Shown here: piece after piece, positions 10,750 through 23,180 of the stretch | How the letters are laid out: every line of letters starts with the position of its first letter | Numbering within the stretch: position 1 is the first letter of the stretch | Assembly (NCBI GenBank): GCA_958450365.1 | Contig: CAUEEP010000922.1 | Coordinates: 186,001 to 250,000, forward strand | Direction: 5' to 3' | Source of the DNA: Mesorhabditis belari | Taxonomy: Eukaryota; Nematoda; Chromadorea; Rhabditida; Rhabditidae | Length of the DNA stretch: 64,000 nucleotides | The notes under the pieces: generated by a model | Database searches by the model: none | What the model saw: the letters and a program-made list of their open reading frames with translations, nothing else | What the model was told of the DNA's origin: nothing | Program-made: the position numbers and the translations under genes

Positions 10750-13700
10750 TTATCGTTTTTCCAAAGTGATATTCACTCCTTCCATCGGTCGCATCAAAAT
10801 CATTTGCAGACGGGTTTTTAGCTCAATCTGTAATTGAGAAAGTACAAATTTACTCCTCTTCAAAAAAAGATCCCAACATTAGAGAGATTTGGCACTACCT
10901 TCAGAAATGCTCTGCACTTACATCTTTGTGTTGTGGTGTCATTTTGAACTTTCTCACGAGAGCACAAAGCGCTGTTTTGAACTCCATCTCGGCAAATCTC
11001 ATTCCTACACAATTTCGTGGTCCAATTCCAAATGGAAGCCATGAGGTTTTCTTTCTCGCTTCTGGATCTTCAAATCTGAAAGGAATTTTGCATTTGCGAC
11101 CTTTTTCCGGGAAAATCCTGGGTTGGGGCTTTAAAGCGTGGTAAAACTACCGTAAAACCCTCCTAATTTACAGATAGCGCAAAATTTTATTTTTCCATTC
11201 TTGTTCATTTCATTTTATTCTTTTTTTCGTTTTTCTGATGTGATCGCGTTTTGTTTTGCAGGAAATAAAGAGGATAAAGCTAAGTTACGTTTTTAACAGC
11301 ATATGCTGTGGCGGAAGCTTTTTTATAGAGTTATTTAGATGCACTGCCTTCCTGACGATCTTTTCCACGGACTTGATGTCAACTAATGTTAAGTTAAGTG
11401 GTTTTTATCATTTATCTTGTTTTTGGGACTTTTTAGTTTGCTCACCCACTTCACCTGTCAGTGATAAGGACAATATTTCAGTCAGCAACCACATTATCAG
11501 GTAAATGTATAGTAGATTTTAACTGATTTTTGTTAATTTTAAGGCTTCTTTAAGACTTAAAATTCAATAATATCTCGGTTGCTTCAAATCCAATTAAAAT
11601 ATTCGTTCTCTTCATCAGAATGAAACCCTTGTTTTCAACCAAAGAATTTAATAAGGTGCTTGTTTTTTTCTTGCTTGTTACTCTACTTGTTCTTACGCTA
11701 TCTATTTTTGTCTACTTTTAAGTGTTTAACCTCTAAACCCTAGCTTTAAATGAAGTTCAAATGCGCGTCTCCAGAGTGTTTCTACAGAAATGATCATAAA
11801 GGAAACTATAGGTGCCATTTTACTTTCATGCACACCAATTACCACTACCGACCGAATTAAATGAAAAGGTCGCAAGTAATTTTGCTTGTTTCCCTTCTCA
11901 ACCCAATGGCTAGACCATCATCACTTTTGTGTGCCTCTCAGAGCCAGTTTGACTCCAAGCATACCTTTCAGGGATGAACTCCATTGGGTTATCCCAATAT
12001 TTCTCATTCCAATGAATCGCGTGCACAGGCACGGTGACAGTGACTCCTTCTGGGACTCGCTGTCCCAACACCTTAAACAACTTTAAATCATCGAAATCAA
12101 GTGGCAATCTTACCGTAGTTTCTTTTATACAACGCCGACTTGTGAATAAAACAACTGGTGGATATCTGAATTGTTAAATTTTTCGATCAAATTTGGGGAT
12201 TCACCTCCTGAGCACTTCTCGGAAGACACAATCCAAATATGGAGCTCTCATCACTTTTTCATAATCTAGTTCCTAAATTCGACTATCAATGATAAGTTTC
12301 AAATGTTCAATTACCGCATCTTCCCCAAATGTTTCGATAACTTCTGCATAAAGTCTCTCTTGAATGGATTCATTTGTTGCCAAACACCAACAAGCAAAAG
12401 ACAACGCTGTGCTTGTTGTCTCATAGCCTAAGGTAACCTTATTACTCAAGCTTGGAAATCTACGGTAGTTGGCAAAATTCTCAATTTAAGATAAGACGTA
12501 CCTGCTAACAAGAAGTGAAAACAATTTGTGATAATAATGTCATCAGATAAGGGAGCTTTCTGAAAGAAAATAAATCAGACTAATTGCATCTCTTTGTACT
12601 TTTTCATCTTTTTGTCTTTCCAAATCCTGTTCGAGGAGTAATTGAATGAGATCAATTTCACGTGAGGAATCAAAGTTTCGTCGACGATCTTGAATCACCT
12701 GAAATGATTAATAAATATCTGTCAAAAGTTTCGAGATTTAAACAACTAATTAGAGAACATTACTTACTTTTCTTAATCTTTCAAGCAATGGTTTCTCGGC
12801 TTTAGCAATGCTTGAGAGAAATCGGAGATGTGGAGCAATTGTGGGTAGAATATCTAGAAAGGTATCTAGAATATCCCTATTAAAGCTAGAGAATCTAAAA
12901 ACTTTCTAACTTTATCGCAAAACTTACATGCAAGAAGAACAAATACTGGAGAAGATTCAAGACTGAATTCCTGGAAGAATTTCCGGCTGCCCACATAAAA
13001 ACTGTCCTGAAAGACTTTCGATAAAATGTAAGCGAATATTTTAGTGAAGTTATAGTGAAGTGACTTATATAAGTGAATATTTTATAGAAAGCAGAGCTTA
13101 CATTTCTATCATGAAGCGAATCACAGGGCACACCGAGGGCTGATCGAGCAATTGTATCCATTGTAAAAGATTGAAGTTCGCTCAAGTGGATATGTATGGG
13201 AAAAGGAAGTTTTCACCAACTCATAAATCTCAAGATCAGCTTTTCCGTCGTGCATTTTCTTGTTCAAAACGTCGATGAGAGAATCGACTCTTTCTTGCAT
13301 GATGTAGTGCATCTAGAAGTTGACTCATAAAGTAATGATCGATTTCAAAATGGCTGGGATATTTGTGATGAGATATAATATTGAATATTGTAAAAACATT
13401 CGCCAAACCTTCTTCAATTTTCCTGAGGTGAAAACAGGTGAAACAACTGAACGTACATCTTTCCATCCAACACCACCATGTCCCTGGGCACTGATCTGAA
13501 AAATGTGCTTCAGTTAGGTCCATTTTGATCCTCACCGCCAACAATCCATCCCAGAATGGAAAAGTATCATTTAGAGGAATTGTCTGAATATTGTGATTTA
13601 TTTGAAATCCTGTGTAAGAAATACCTGTCTATCAACAAAATTAGCGAATTGTGAGACGAAAACTTCTTTCGCAAATTCGGGATCTCGACTCACAATGTCC

Positions 13701-14172
13701 AAAAATGGACCGTTATACCAACTGGAATATCGCTTTATTGTAAAATAACCCATATTTTCATTTATTGTTTTGTTTTATATTAAAAAGTTTACAAACACTC
13801 ATAAAAATCTGCTCAAATTATGCGTTAAAGCATTACCCAAATGTTTCTCCCCATGTCTCGTGTAGTTCGGTGGCTAATCGTGGTGAGAATTCCAGTCCAA
13901 ACTAAAAAAAAGAATTTAGAATTAGCTTGAATTGATTTTACATGTCGTTTTTAAACATTTTTACCTCCTTGAAAAACTTCACAAACACCCAAATTGTGCC
14001 AATGAAGAAATTTGGCTCTGGCCCTCTCAATCCCAATTCGCCGCGTAAACGATATTGTCGAACTCGCCATCTAAAAAACGTTTCTAATTCTTAAAATAAG
14101 AAAAAAAACTTACAAAATGTAATAAGTTAGAAATAGCACTCCGACGGTAGCTGCCAAAAGGTAGATAATCAT
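10750..14172 (-). CDS. cytochrome P450, CYP3-clan (CYP13/CYP25-like)
   Basis: Seventeen exons on minus: 14172-14113, 14070-13965, 13901-13837, 13721-13625, 13583-13536, 13495-13409, 13312-13221, 13180-13102, 13006-12928, 12853-12768, 12698-12600, 12559-12502, 12427-12315, 12272-12205, 12165-11965, 11075-10922, 10827-10750, about 522 aa (first exon boundary uncertain by 1 nt). It is a microsomal haem monooxygenase: hydrophobic N-terminal anchor (MIIYLLAATVGVLFL), I-helix AGYETTSTALSF, ExxR in FREVLRR, PER in FIPER, and haem-binding FGIGPRNCVG. SPVFTSGKLKK and AGYETTS point to the CYP3 clan, which in nematodes holds CYP13 and CYP25 members. Substrate unknown. All diagnostic motifs are intact. 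One 889-nt intron (11076-11964) separates PER from the haem exon. Its acceptor usage is ordinary and no element was recognised inside it. Confidence 0.93.
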
Positions 14173-15005
14173 TTCTGAAAATGATAAAATAGTTTGTTGT
14201 AGATATTCAAGAAAGCAATAAAGCGGTTTATAAAGAAAGCTTCGAAAGAAAGAACTGATTGAACTACAAAACTATACAGACTTATCAAAAGATATGCAAA
14301 AAGTTTTTTTATAGACACAATATGACTCTAGAAAATGTATTGAGCAGCTCTACGTGTGGTCAGTGCAAAAGCTGGATGAAAGGGAAAAGGAAAGGGAAAG
14401 AATGGGAGAGAATGGGAAAGAATGGGGAGAAGTAAACAGAGGTTATCTCTCTTGAATTCTTTTCTTCACACTACACAACTAGAAATCTTTATGATCTGAT
14501 CTGATTGAGGAAAACGAAAAAAAAATGAGACCAGAAGTATGTGTTTTTGACGAAATCTCAATTGTTTTAATGAACTGGACAATGATGCAAAAAGAGTTCG
14601 AGAACCGGTTGGTTCTAGAATCGTCGAGTTGGACACAAAGAGTCGAATTGGACACTACAAAAAACAAAGATTTTTGTATCCTATGAAGAAACATCAGATA
14701 ATTTCACTACTCTTATCCATGTAAACTTTAAATTTGCATTAAGAGAATCAATTATCAAATACTAAACCTCAATCATAAAACCTTACTTTTTATTTTCGTT
14801 GGTTCCATTTTTTCCTTTCCCTCCTTTTGATCTAAATCTCTTCCTTCTGTTTGCAAACTCAAAAATGCATGCGAGAGGCGCGGACAAATGGGCGACTGAA
14901 TTCTTAACAAAAATAAAATCTTGATGAATCTTGACAAAGCAAAACAAACTCCTTTTGAAGGCTAATCCATTTATATTGTAAACCAATTGTCCTCATTTTC
15001 TTCAA
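14173..15005. promoter_or_regulatory. divergent promoter region, P450 / K+ channel
   Basis: This 833-bp interval lies between the divergent starts of the P450 (minus) and the K+ channel (plus). An acceptor-like ATTTTCAG lies 2 nt upstream of the P450 ATG. A purine-rich repeat of AATGGGAAAG-like units spans about 14375-14432. No exon is seen. Confidence 0.5.
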
Positions 15006-16954
15006 ATGGCCAAAAAGAAGGGCAGTGGTTTAGCAGCAATTCTCTCAGGACAACCTGTTGTTGTGAAGAAACGGAAATCATTTAAAGAACGATTTAAGGA
15101 GGTTTGTGAAAATATCATTAACTTGCGATTGCAGTTAGCCATTTGAATACTTTTCAGAAACTAATTTCCATCGGACCTCATCTCGGTCTTGTGGTCGCCA
15201 ACGTTGTCTATGTAATTGCAGGGGCTTATGTTTTTGTGGCACTGGAAGGACCTCATGAGGTAAAAAGGCAAACATTTGGTTGAATTGTTAAAATGGAAGA
15301 CACTTTGCAATTTTATTACCCCTTTGAACCAACGCTAATTTGAGGAAACGACACGAAAAGAAACCGAACGTTTCGTACTAAACGAACAAACAAAATTGAT
15401 TGATGGAGCTGTAGAAGCCAGGATAAAATATATTGGTTTGTTAATCTTCTTTGAATAGAATTCAAATCTTTTAGACGATGATGAGAGTTACAATGTCACT
15501 CTAAATATGCTCTTCGATAGTTACACGGAGGCGATTCTCTTACTCTTTTTTGATCCGGTTACATACAAAAAGAAATTATAGTATATTTACTTTTACATTT
15601 CTAGGTGAAGGCAAATTATTTCGATTCAAGAGTCTATTACAATAATACATATCAACGATTGTGGACAGAATCGGCTGCTTTACTGTTTACATCAACAACC
15701 GTCATTCCAGTTGGTAGAGACTTTTTACACATAAAACTGTTAATATCAATTTTTACGTCAGTGTAAGTTTAAAGTGAAATCATTTTCAATTATCTATTTA
15801 TTTTCATTCAGGCTTTGGCTTAGTGACTCCAATGACTGGATCGGGTCGAGCATTCCTTTGTACTTATGCCGCTTTGGGTCTTCCATTAGCTTTGATCACT
15901 TTGTCAGATATCGGGAAATTTCTCAGCAATCTCGGCTATGATCTTGTGAAGGTTTATTGAAAAAGATTTGTTGATTAAAGTTGTTGTTGTTGTTGATTTA
16001 GAAGGAGTCGACCTATTCGTTGACTCTCTTGATCCTTTTGCCCGTTTATCCGATTATGTGGGGAATTATGATCAGGTAGGAAAAACGGTGAAAGAAAAAC
16101 GAAAAACGTTATGAATTTTCAGTTTATTCACAAACAACTCAATGATCGACTCGATCTATTATTGCAGTATCACAATTTTTACAATCGGCTACGGTGATAT
16201 GGGGTTGCTTCTTCGCATGAGACAAAACAACTAAAATATTCAGTCCACCCGTTCCAATTCCAATTCTTCTTTGCTTCATTATATTTGGCGTTACTTTGGT
16301 CACCCTAACAATTGATGTTGTTGCAGCAAATGCAATTGATCGAGTCCATTATGTTGGAAGACAGGTAACAAATCACTTTACATGAGCCAAATTCCAAATT
16401 ACAAATTCAGATGGGAAAAGCTCGAGTGATTGCTGATAAAATGATTGCTGTAAGAGATAGTTTTATTTACAATAGAATATTTAATTTAGATGGCTCAAAA
16501 GATTAATATCAATCGAGGATTGGAGCTTGGTTTCGCTCAGCTGAACACTTTTGCCAAACTGGGCATTCTGATGAAAGTACGGGAAGTTTTCTTGTAAAGC
16601 TCATCATTTTGCTTTTTTAACAACACAAACAGAAAGCTCAACCAAATCAAAAAAAACTACTCAATACTTTACTTTAATTTTAGTTTGATGGAAACGGAGT
16701 AACAATGCCTCAAATGGTGATGGGAGAACCGCTCACTCCAAACACAATCAGAAAAGGGAGAACTGCTTTTGATCCACCAGGATTTATGCCTTTCGCTGAT
16801 GAAAAAGCTTATCGGGTAGGGAGAGAATAAACTATACTTGAGGCAGTTTTCAGTTCCGAAGTTGTATTTTTAGCACTTGGACTCGTCAGCGGCGAGTTCT
16901 CCTCGTTTCAATCATCGAGATCACGATTTTCCATTTATCGACACAAAAAGTTGA
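15006..16954 (+). CDS. TWK-type two-pore-domain potassium channel
   Basis: Thirteen exons: 15006-15101, 15158-15259, 15345-15435, 15475-15557, 15605-15713, 15812-15951, 16002-16075, 16123-16203, 16244-16364, 16411-16449, 16490-16576, 16684-16815, 16874-16954, giving 411 aa with all phases closing. M1 is [20 protein letters not shown]. An extracellular cap with YYNNTYQ (N-glycosylation sequon) follows, then pore 1 [14 protein letters not shown]2 ([15 protein letters not shown]), M3 ([17 protein letters not shown]), pore 2 [11 protein letters not shown] and M4 ([20 protein letters not shown]). The two-pore, four-helix order is diagnostic of K2P channels, a family greatly expanded in nematodes as twk genes. 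Pore 1 is unusual: Pro-Val-Gly-Phe-Gly in place of Thr-Ile-Gly-Tyr-Gly. The cytoplasmic tail of about 110 aa is unassigned. Which twk orthologue it is cannot be told. Confidence 0.93.
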
Positions 16955-18950
16955 AAACACTGTCAAATTACTGAAGACTTGTGCAATAAAATTTACTTGC
17001 ACTTGCACTTGCAAAAAACTATTTACTTGCAAAAGTGGTATTCATTTCAACATTTCCATCAAACCTACCACACTTCCCTCCACTTCCCTCCTCACACTCC
17101 ACATGTGTTCCCTCCTTTTTTCTGTCTATAGTGTTAAAAATTGGCGATAATACTTTGTAAATTGGTTGGAAAATCCCTCAATTTGTTGCGGGGAAAGGGA
17201 AAGGAGAGGAAAGGTCGCAAAATGAATGCACGGCGGTGTTCCTCCGAGTCTTTCACGACCAAAATGTGTGTTTTGTACTTACAAAAGTCTTGTCTATTTA
17301 TTTGAACTTGTAATGTAACTGTTTACCATTTATGTCTATTTCAAAACTTTTCTCAACTACCGTTTATAGCTTTAGTAAGTATCAATCTCTTCAGTGATAA
17401 TTTGTAGTGAGAAGGGAACTCTCCTTTTTTCTACCACATCTCCAGCTCTACCACATCGCTAATTTCCAAAAATGAAAGAGAACGTCTGGAGTTGTGAAGA
17501 AAGAAAACTCTTTTGAAATGAAAAGAATCCCTCAAAAAAAAAGCCCGTGTTCTGAGATCCAATTATTGAAATTGTGGCCAACATGAGACCCCATTCTTTT
17601 CTAATTTTCTTTTTTTCTTTTCCCTTCAAAAACCTACATGACAACTTCAGACTTTCCTCAATTTTTATAGCGACTTTTTATCGATGGAGGAGACTTTTTG
17701 TTGAGCCTTTGCAGCTACAATTATGGCAAAAAGTGTTCGCTGGATGAAAAGCAGAAAGGTTTTTCATGATAAGACCTTTTCACATGGATCACATGAAAAA
17801 AACTGAAAAAATGTGCATGAAATGAAAAAAAATGCGACAGAAAAAGTTGGTGCCAGGCTGCTCGATTTTGGAGTCTTCATTTGAAAGCTGGGTTACAGAC
17901 AAAAACATGAGCTTCGTAATAGACTCTACGTTCTACCGTATTCCTGATTTCTGGAGATTCGATGCTTTGAGAGGTAATTTTTGAAATTTTTGAAAATTGA
18001 TGCTTGTAGGAGCACAGTTTATGTTATAATAGTATTAATGGAAAGTTGTGAACTTTGACACCGATACAAACGATCAAGGTAATCCACGCTTTTATCAATC
18101 CTGTTTGCCTATCAACAGTCACATTATTTCCAAATGAAAGATCCAATATCCAATTCAATAATTTCATCACCAATTAACCTCAATAAACTGTTGCGCTTTC
18201 TTGCAAGAAGCAGATTTATAACGAAAATTTCTCGGCCAAGGGCTTTTTGTTTCTCTTTTGTGTGGGGGAAGTGACATTTTTTGGGGATCTTTTTCACCGT
18301 TACAAGGCCATTTGCCGAATAGAAAAAAAGGTGAAAAAGCAAAAGAAATGAGCAAAGGAATGGGGAAGAATAACGAGTGAAATTGGGGATGAAAGGAGAG
18401 ATTCATTTGGATGATATCGACGCCGCGATGAGACTTTGAAGAGGATTTGGGGATAGAGGGAGAAAGGATGAGTGGGCTGAAAGCACCTGCAAGTGATTCT
18501 TGATCTTTTCGATACATGCATAGCTCTATGTACGGCTTTGGCGTCAAAGCTCCTGCCTACATTTTGTTTTTGATTACTCCAAATTTGAGGATTTCGTTTG
18601 TCATTAGTGTAATGAAAAACGAATAGTTAGTATTCTCAATGAAGATCGTATAAAACTTGTTTATTTGCCTTTTGGTCAGTTAATATAGGTATACAGATTT
18701 AAAACATTGCTTGTGCCATTAGATTCCAGCCATTACAAACCATCAAAACCATGCCCAAAGCTAGTTTTCTTTCTCTTGTCGAGATTCAAATGAGTGTCTC
18801 TGATCGGAAATGAAAAAGTTGCCTTGATCAGTTTTCTTTCGGCTCTCGAAAGAGGAAGACGACGGCCGGCCAAGGACAAAACGATGACCCTTTTTGAATG
18901 AAGTTGAGAGATGAAGATTGACTCAAAGATCGATGAATGAATGATGTAAT

Positions 18951-18997
18951 AAAGAAGGAGAAAAGAGAAGAAAGGAGAAGAAAGGAGAAGAAAGAGA
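18951..18997. repeat. polypurine tract
   Basis: An uninterrupted run of about 47 A/G bases built on the unit GAAAGGAGAA. It is simple sequence with no coding value. Confidence 0.7.
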
Positions 18998-21516
18998 TTA
19001 GACAAATCACGCAATAACGGTTAGACAACCATTTACTTGATTGATCTACTTATTGAGGATCATGTTTTATTTGAATTTATTGTATTATTGATGTTGCAAG
19101 TAACTGTTGCAAATGTTAAGCACTGTGTAAAGTCTTAACATGTATGTTTTCCCTTCTCATATTTACCTAAATATTCCAAAAACCCTAAATCCTCCCTTAT
19201 ATTCTTCCTTATTTAGAATGCAGCGAGACATTGTGAGTGTTGAGGCTGAAAGGGACATGGTTCTTTTCTTGGCCCTCTATTCCCATTTCTGGGGTATTCT
19301 GAAGGGAACACAAATCGGAGTCATTAGTAGGCTTCCCTCCCCATCTGGGCCCCCTTCCCCCTTTTTTTATTCAACTCTAAGGGGATCTCCTTGCCTTCTT
19401 TAGGCGTTTTCTTAAAAAAGGCGGCTTACCTCTTTTACTGCTTTATAAATTTGACTGATAGTTGTTTTCTTTTTGTTTCAAAAACTCCCTTCAGATTTAC
19501 CATATCTGTAATCCACTGCTTGATCTCCTTTCCCCTATCGTTTGACCATTCATTCCTTCATTCACATGTCGGTGACCCTTTCACTCACCTAAAAGGATTT
19601 CCCCCCAAATGTGGTTAATGTTTGCCAAAAATTCGGGTCTCTTTTCCAAATGTTTGTCCTTTTATCAGAAGGAGCGATTTCTCGAACCCGGTTTACCCTC
19701 TTCTCTTCCCCTTTCCCCATCATTTCTTCAATGAATATCCCTTTTCATTTACCGATTGCACATTTTGGTCCTTCCCCTTTTCCCTCTCTTTTTCTTCAAT
19801 CCATCGATGACCTTTTGGCCGATGAATATCCCCTCAAAAGAGGGCTAAAAGAGCCCATCCACCCAAGCAAGCTTTCTTTTGCTTTTCTTTATCTCTTTCT
19901 CCTCATTTGCCATTCCATCTCCTTTCCCCCTTCATATATCCGGATTTCATTTCATCGCATATTAGTGTTCGAATTTTCCTTTCGTTTTTGCTTGTTTAGA
20001 AGATGAAATTTTAATTATTCTTTTGGTATTTGTTTTACTATTCACTTGTTGATTATGTTCTATATAAACCTCTTCATATTACATGAAAATGAAAGTTATA
20101 GCACACAAATTTGCCTCTTATTTCCTCTTTTCTGAAACACTTTGAAAAGCCAAATTGTTGATTGTATGTCATTATCTTGTGCACTTTAATGAATCGAATT
20201 TATCTATTCATAAAAGTTCTGTGTTATCGAAAGAAGCGCTGATCGAAACAGCTGTTTGGATGGAAGAGAGGATGGGCAGTAAAAGTGTCCCTTCAACCAA
20301 TGGGTGTCACAAAAGAGAGAAATGATTGAAGAAGAGATTGAATAGAAAAAGAAAGAAGACAATTGCTTATAAAGAAGAAGAAATGGGATGGAATGATCAA
20401 AGACCAGGTGACCATTGGATGAACGGGATATCCTCAAGAAATGGGTACAGGAGAACGCATTGTTTAGAAAAAGAAAAGGACACCATATGCTTAACTCTTT
20501 CATCTTTCCTTTTGGCGATATTTTCTCTTTGAACTACAGAATTTCACAGGTTCCTAACGTTGAAATTACAATTGAAAGTTTGTCTTCAACTTGGCTACGA
20601 CTTGGCTACAACTTGGCATTTGGTTTAAACCAGTTCCATACCGCTAAAACAGTCGATGAGATGCTAATTTTGGTGTTATCGTTTCCATTCTTGTCCATCG
20701 CATTTACTTTCCCATTTCTTAAATGAGAGATAGATGGATGAGGCCAGGTGAATGGACAAAAGAGGAAATGGGGAAGATGGGAAGACTTGTTGCATCGCCT
20801 TGACGACTGTTCACTTCATCCCTTTTCTCTTTTCTCCTCTCATCTCACCAATCTCCCCATTTACCCCATTCTTACCAAAAGGAGATCCATTTCTTTTTGT
20901 TCATTCAAGTGTTCCCTTTTAAAGATTTTACCATTCACCAGAGACACCCAATTAGAAATAAGGATTTAGTGCGAATTTGAATAAACATTTTGTAGTCGAA
21001 GGGCTGTACATAAGTTACTACGTGAACTCACTACAAAGGTTGTTAATATAAAAGTGTCAAACTTTATTTTCCAATTGCTTATTAATAAGTACAATTTCTG
21101 AAATATAAGTTCTGTCATGTCTTTGAAATGAAATGGAATGAAATGTACTCGTCTACAACTAGATCTTTGTTTTGTTTTTCTTATAAAATCTTTTCTCAAA
21201 TGTTACCATTTGTACTTTTTTTGAATGTTCTTCCCCTGCGGGTGGATGGTCAGGACGAGATTGTGTGTTCATCCCATCATTCTCCTCTTTCTTTTCTTTT
21301 CCTTTTCTTCTTCATCTGGACATAGTCTTCCCCCTTTAGTCAGTCACTTCTCGAGATTCTCAAGTACCCGATTTCACTGTCAAAAGCTCCTTCAATCGAC
21401 AATCGACTAGAAGATATTCACAGACTAGATAACTCTCATTTAATATTTCAGCTTTGAAAATACCAAATACATTTGTTTATCTTTTTGCCGGTCTACGTGA
21501 CATTTTCTCTTCCCAG

Positions 21517-21655
21517 TAAGCTTTGGTATGACAAGTATCCTGCCAAGAAAAAGTTATCGCCAGAAAAAAAAGCAAAGGCCGATATTGTGATCGTTTCTGG
21601 GATGACAAAAGAAAAGACCGATTTGTTCATTCATTCAAAAGATTTCCCTATGTAA
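21517..21655 (+). other. candidate terminal exon, unknown protein
   Basis: After a good acceptor (TTCTCTTCCCAG) a frame reads KLWYDKYPAKKKLS, then AKADIVIVSGMTKEKTDLF and SKDFPM, then stop. The amino-acid mix looks more coding-like than its neighbours, but no upstream exon or homologue is recognised. It could be chance. Confidence 0.25.
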
Positions 21656-22258
21656 AATGCCCATGTCTGACTCATTCACCTAACACCTTTCATATCGAAA
21701 AATCTTTGATAAAAGTCTGCAAAGTAAGGTCGTTTCTTTCTTTGATCGTTTCCTTTTTCATTTTCAAAGAACTTTCTCTGATTCACCAATCTATCTGATG
21801 GCCTTGATCTATGTAGATTTCATTGAATTTTAAATAGAAAAAAGTGGGAGAATTTCGGAGAAATCGTATGCGTTTAGTCACCTGATAGAGATCTAATGAG
21901 TCTAGAAAACATTTTATTTGACCGTCTTTTTTCAACTTTCAACATTCATTGTCATCAGAATCCATTTCACTTCAATGACTCATTCGATGGAATAATCATT
22001 AGCGTTAAAATGCCAAATCGATCATCTTTTCTTCTGTTCCTTCTTTTACTCCTTCTACGGTGATTCCATCGATGACTCTTCCCATTTCTCCTCTTTTCCC
22101 TTGTCAACTTCTCAAATTCCATTTTGGTAATGATGATTAAAATGATTAATTTTCATACAAAAGTTTAGCTTTTAGCTTAAAGAGCAAAAGGGTCACTAAT
22201 TAGCAATAAGCAATAATTAGCAATCAATTAACATTTCTCTATTCAATTTAAGACATTG

Positions 22259-22315
22259 AAATTCTTTAACAACGTGTTGAAAAAGATACTTTTTAAACAC
22301 GTTGTTAAAGAATTT
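22259..22315. repeat. 20-bp inverted repeat
   Basis: Arms 22259-22278 and 22296-22315 are perfectly complementary (core TTTAACAACGTGTT) around a 17-nt loop. The origin is unknown, and it lies 340 bp upstream of the deleted mariner. Confidence 0.7.
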
Positions 22316-22652
22316 TAAACACGATCTTTTTACAAGACAAGTGTTTCAATGTTACATGGGCTTAGTCCATTTTCACAAAAGTTACCTACTTTAAAAGCTA
22401 ACCTTTCATGAAATATTTTCTCAAATACCCATGTTATTCTCTGAATAGCTTTATTTTTGAATTGTCTCTTTTCCTTACTCTCTCTTTTCCTTTTCTTTGG
22501 CACATCGTCTCTTCTTTTTGTCAAAAAGTTTTTCAAAGAAACGACAAAACAAGTAAATTTTTTCTCCTTTTCGAAGACTTTCGATTGATATTTTGAATAT
22601 TTCCAACGTACAATAGGCAATGTTTGCAGAAACTTGTAAACTTGTAAAACTA

Positions 22653-23180
22653 TTGGATTGGTGAATTGAAAACTGCCGGCTATTGTCATATGTGACAGTT
22701 CTCACACTTTCTTCAAAAGAAACCCATTTTGGTGTCAATGGAAAAGTTGTAGAGAATCAAAAATCAAGCTTATTCCCAAATTTTCAGAACGATTCAAAAA
22801 CTGGTTTTCAAGAAATCCTAAATTTACGAAACTTTCACAAAACTTGCATTTTAAGCGAAACTACTAAGTGTATCTTTTTGGAAATTTGGCTATAAGTCTA
22901 ATTTTTGATTCTCTACAACTTTTCTATTGACACCAAAATGGGTTTCTTTTGAAGAAAGTACTCAAACTGGGACACTGGGACATCTCCAGTCCTCCATTCT
23001 TGAGTCTCACACTTGTCTCACACACAAACCAAAATCCTACGCAGAAAGAGGAATCCGCAAATTGCCTGTAAAATGGGCAGAAGTCGTCAATAATAATGGA
23101 AATTATTTCAAATGAATTGATGCTTTTATGTTGAATAAATTTGAGTTCAAAGTCCCGCAGTTTTCAATTCACCAACCCAA
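22653..23180 (+). mobile_element. internally deleted mariner element
   Basis: Terminal repeats TTGG(A/G)TTGGTGAATTG at 22653 and its reverse complement ending at 23180 are each flanked by TA, the mariner target duplication. Before the right end a short frame ends KLPVKWAEVVNNNGNYFK, the typical C-terminus of a mariner transposase. Nearly all of the transposase is missing. Inside lies a second inverted repeat, 22706-22764 against 22901-22959 (one mismatch in 59), centred on AAACCCATTTTGGTGTCAAT. Confidence 0.85.

Noticed and set aside
10860..11144. Plus-strand frames opposite the haem-binding exon
   Set aside because: Shadow frames of the P450; the minus strand has the conserved FGIGPRNCVG motif in a phase-consistent exon.
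18167..18547. 126-codon minus-strand frame
   Set aside because: Phe/Ser/Pro-rich product of a strand-biased pyrimidine/purine region that overlaps other equally long frames; no recognisable domain.
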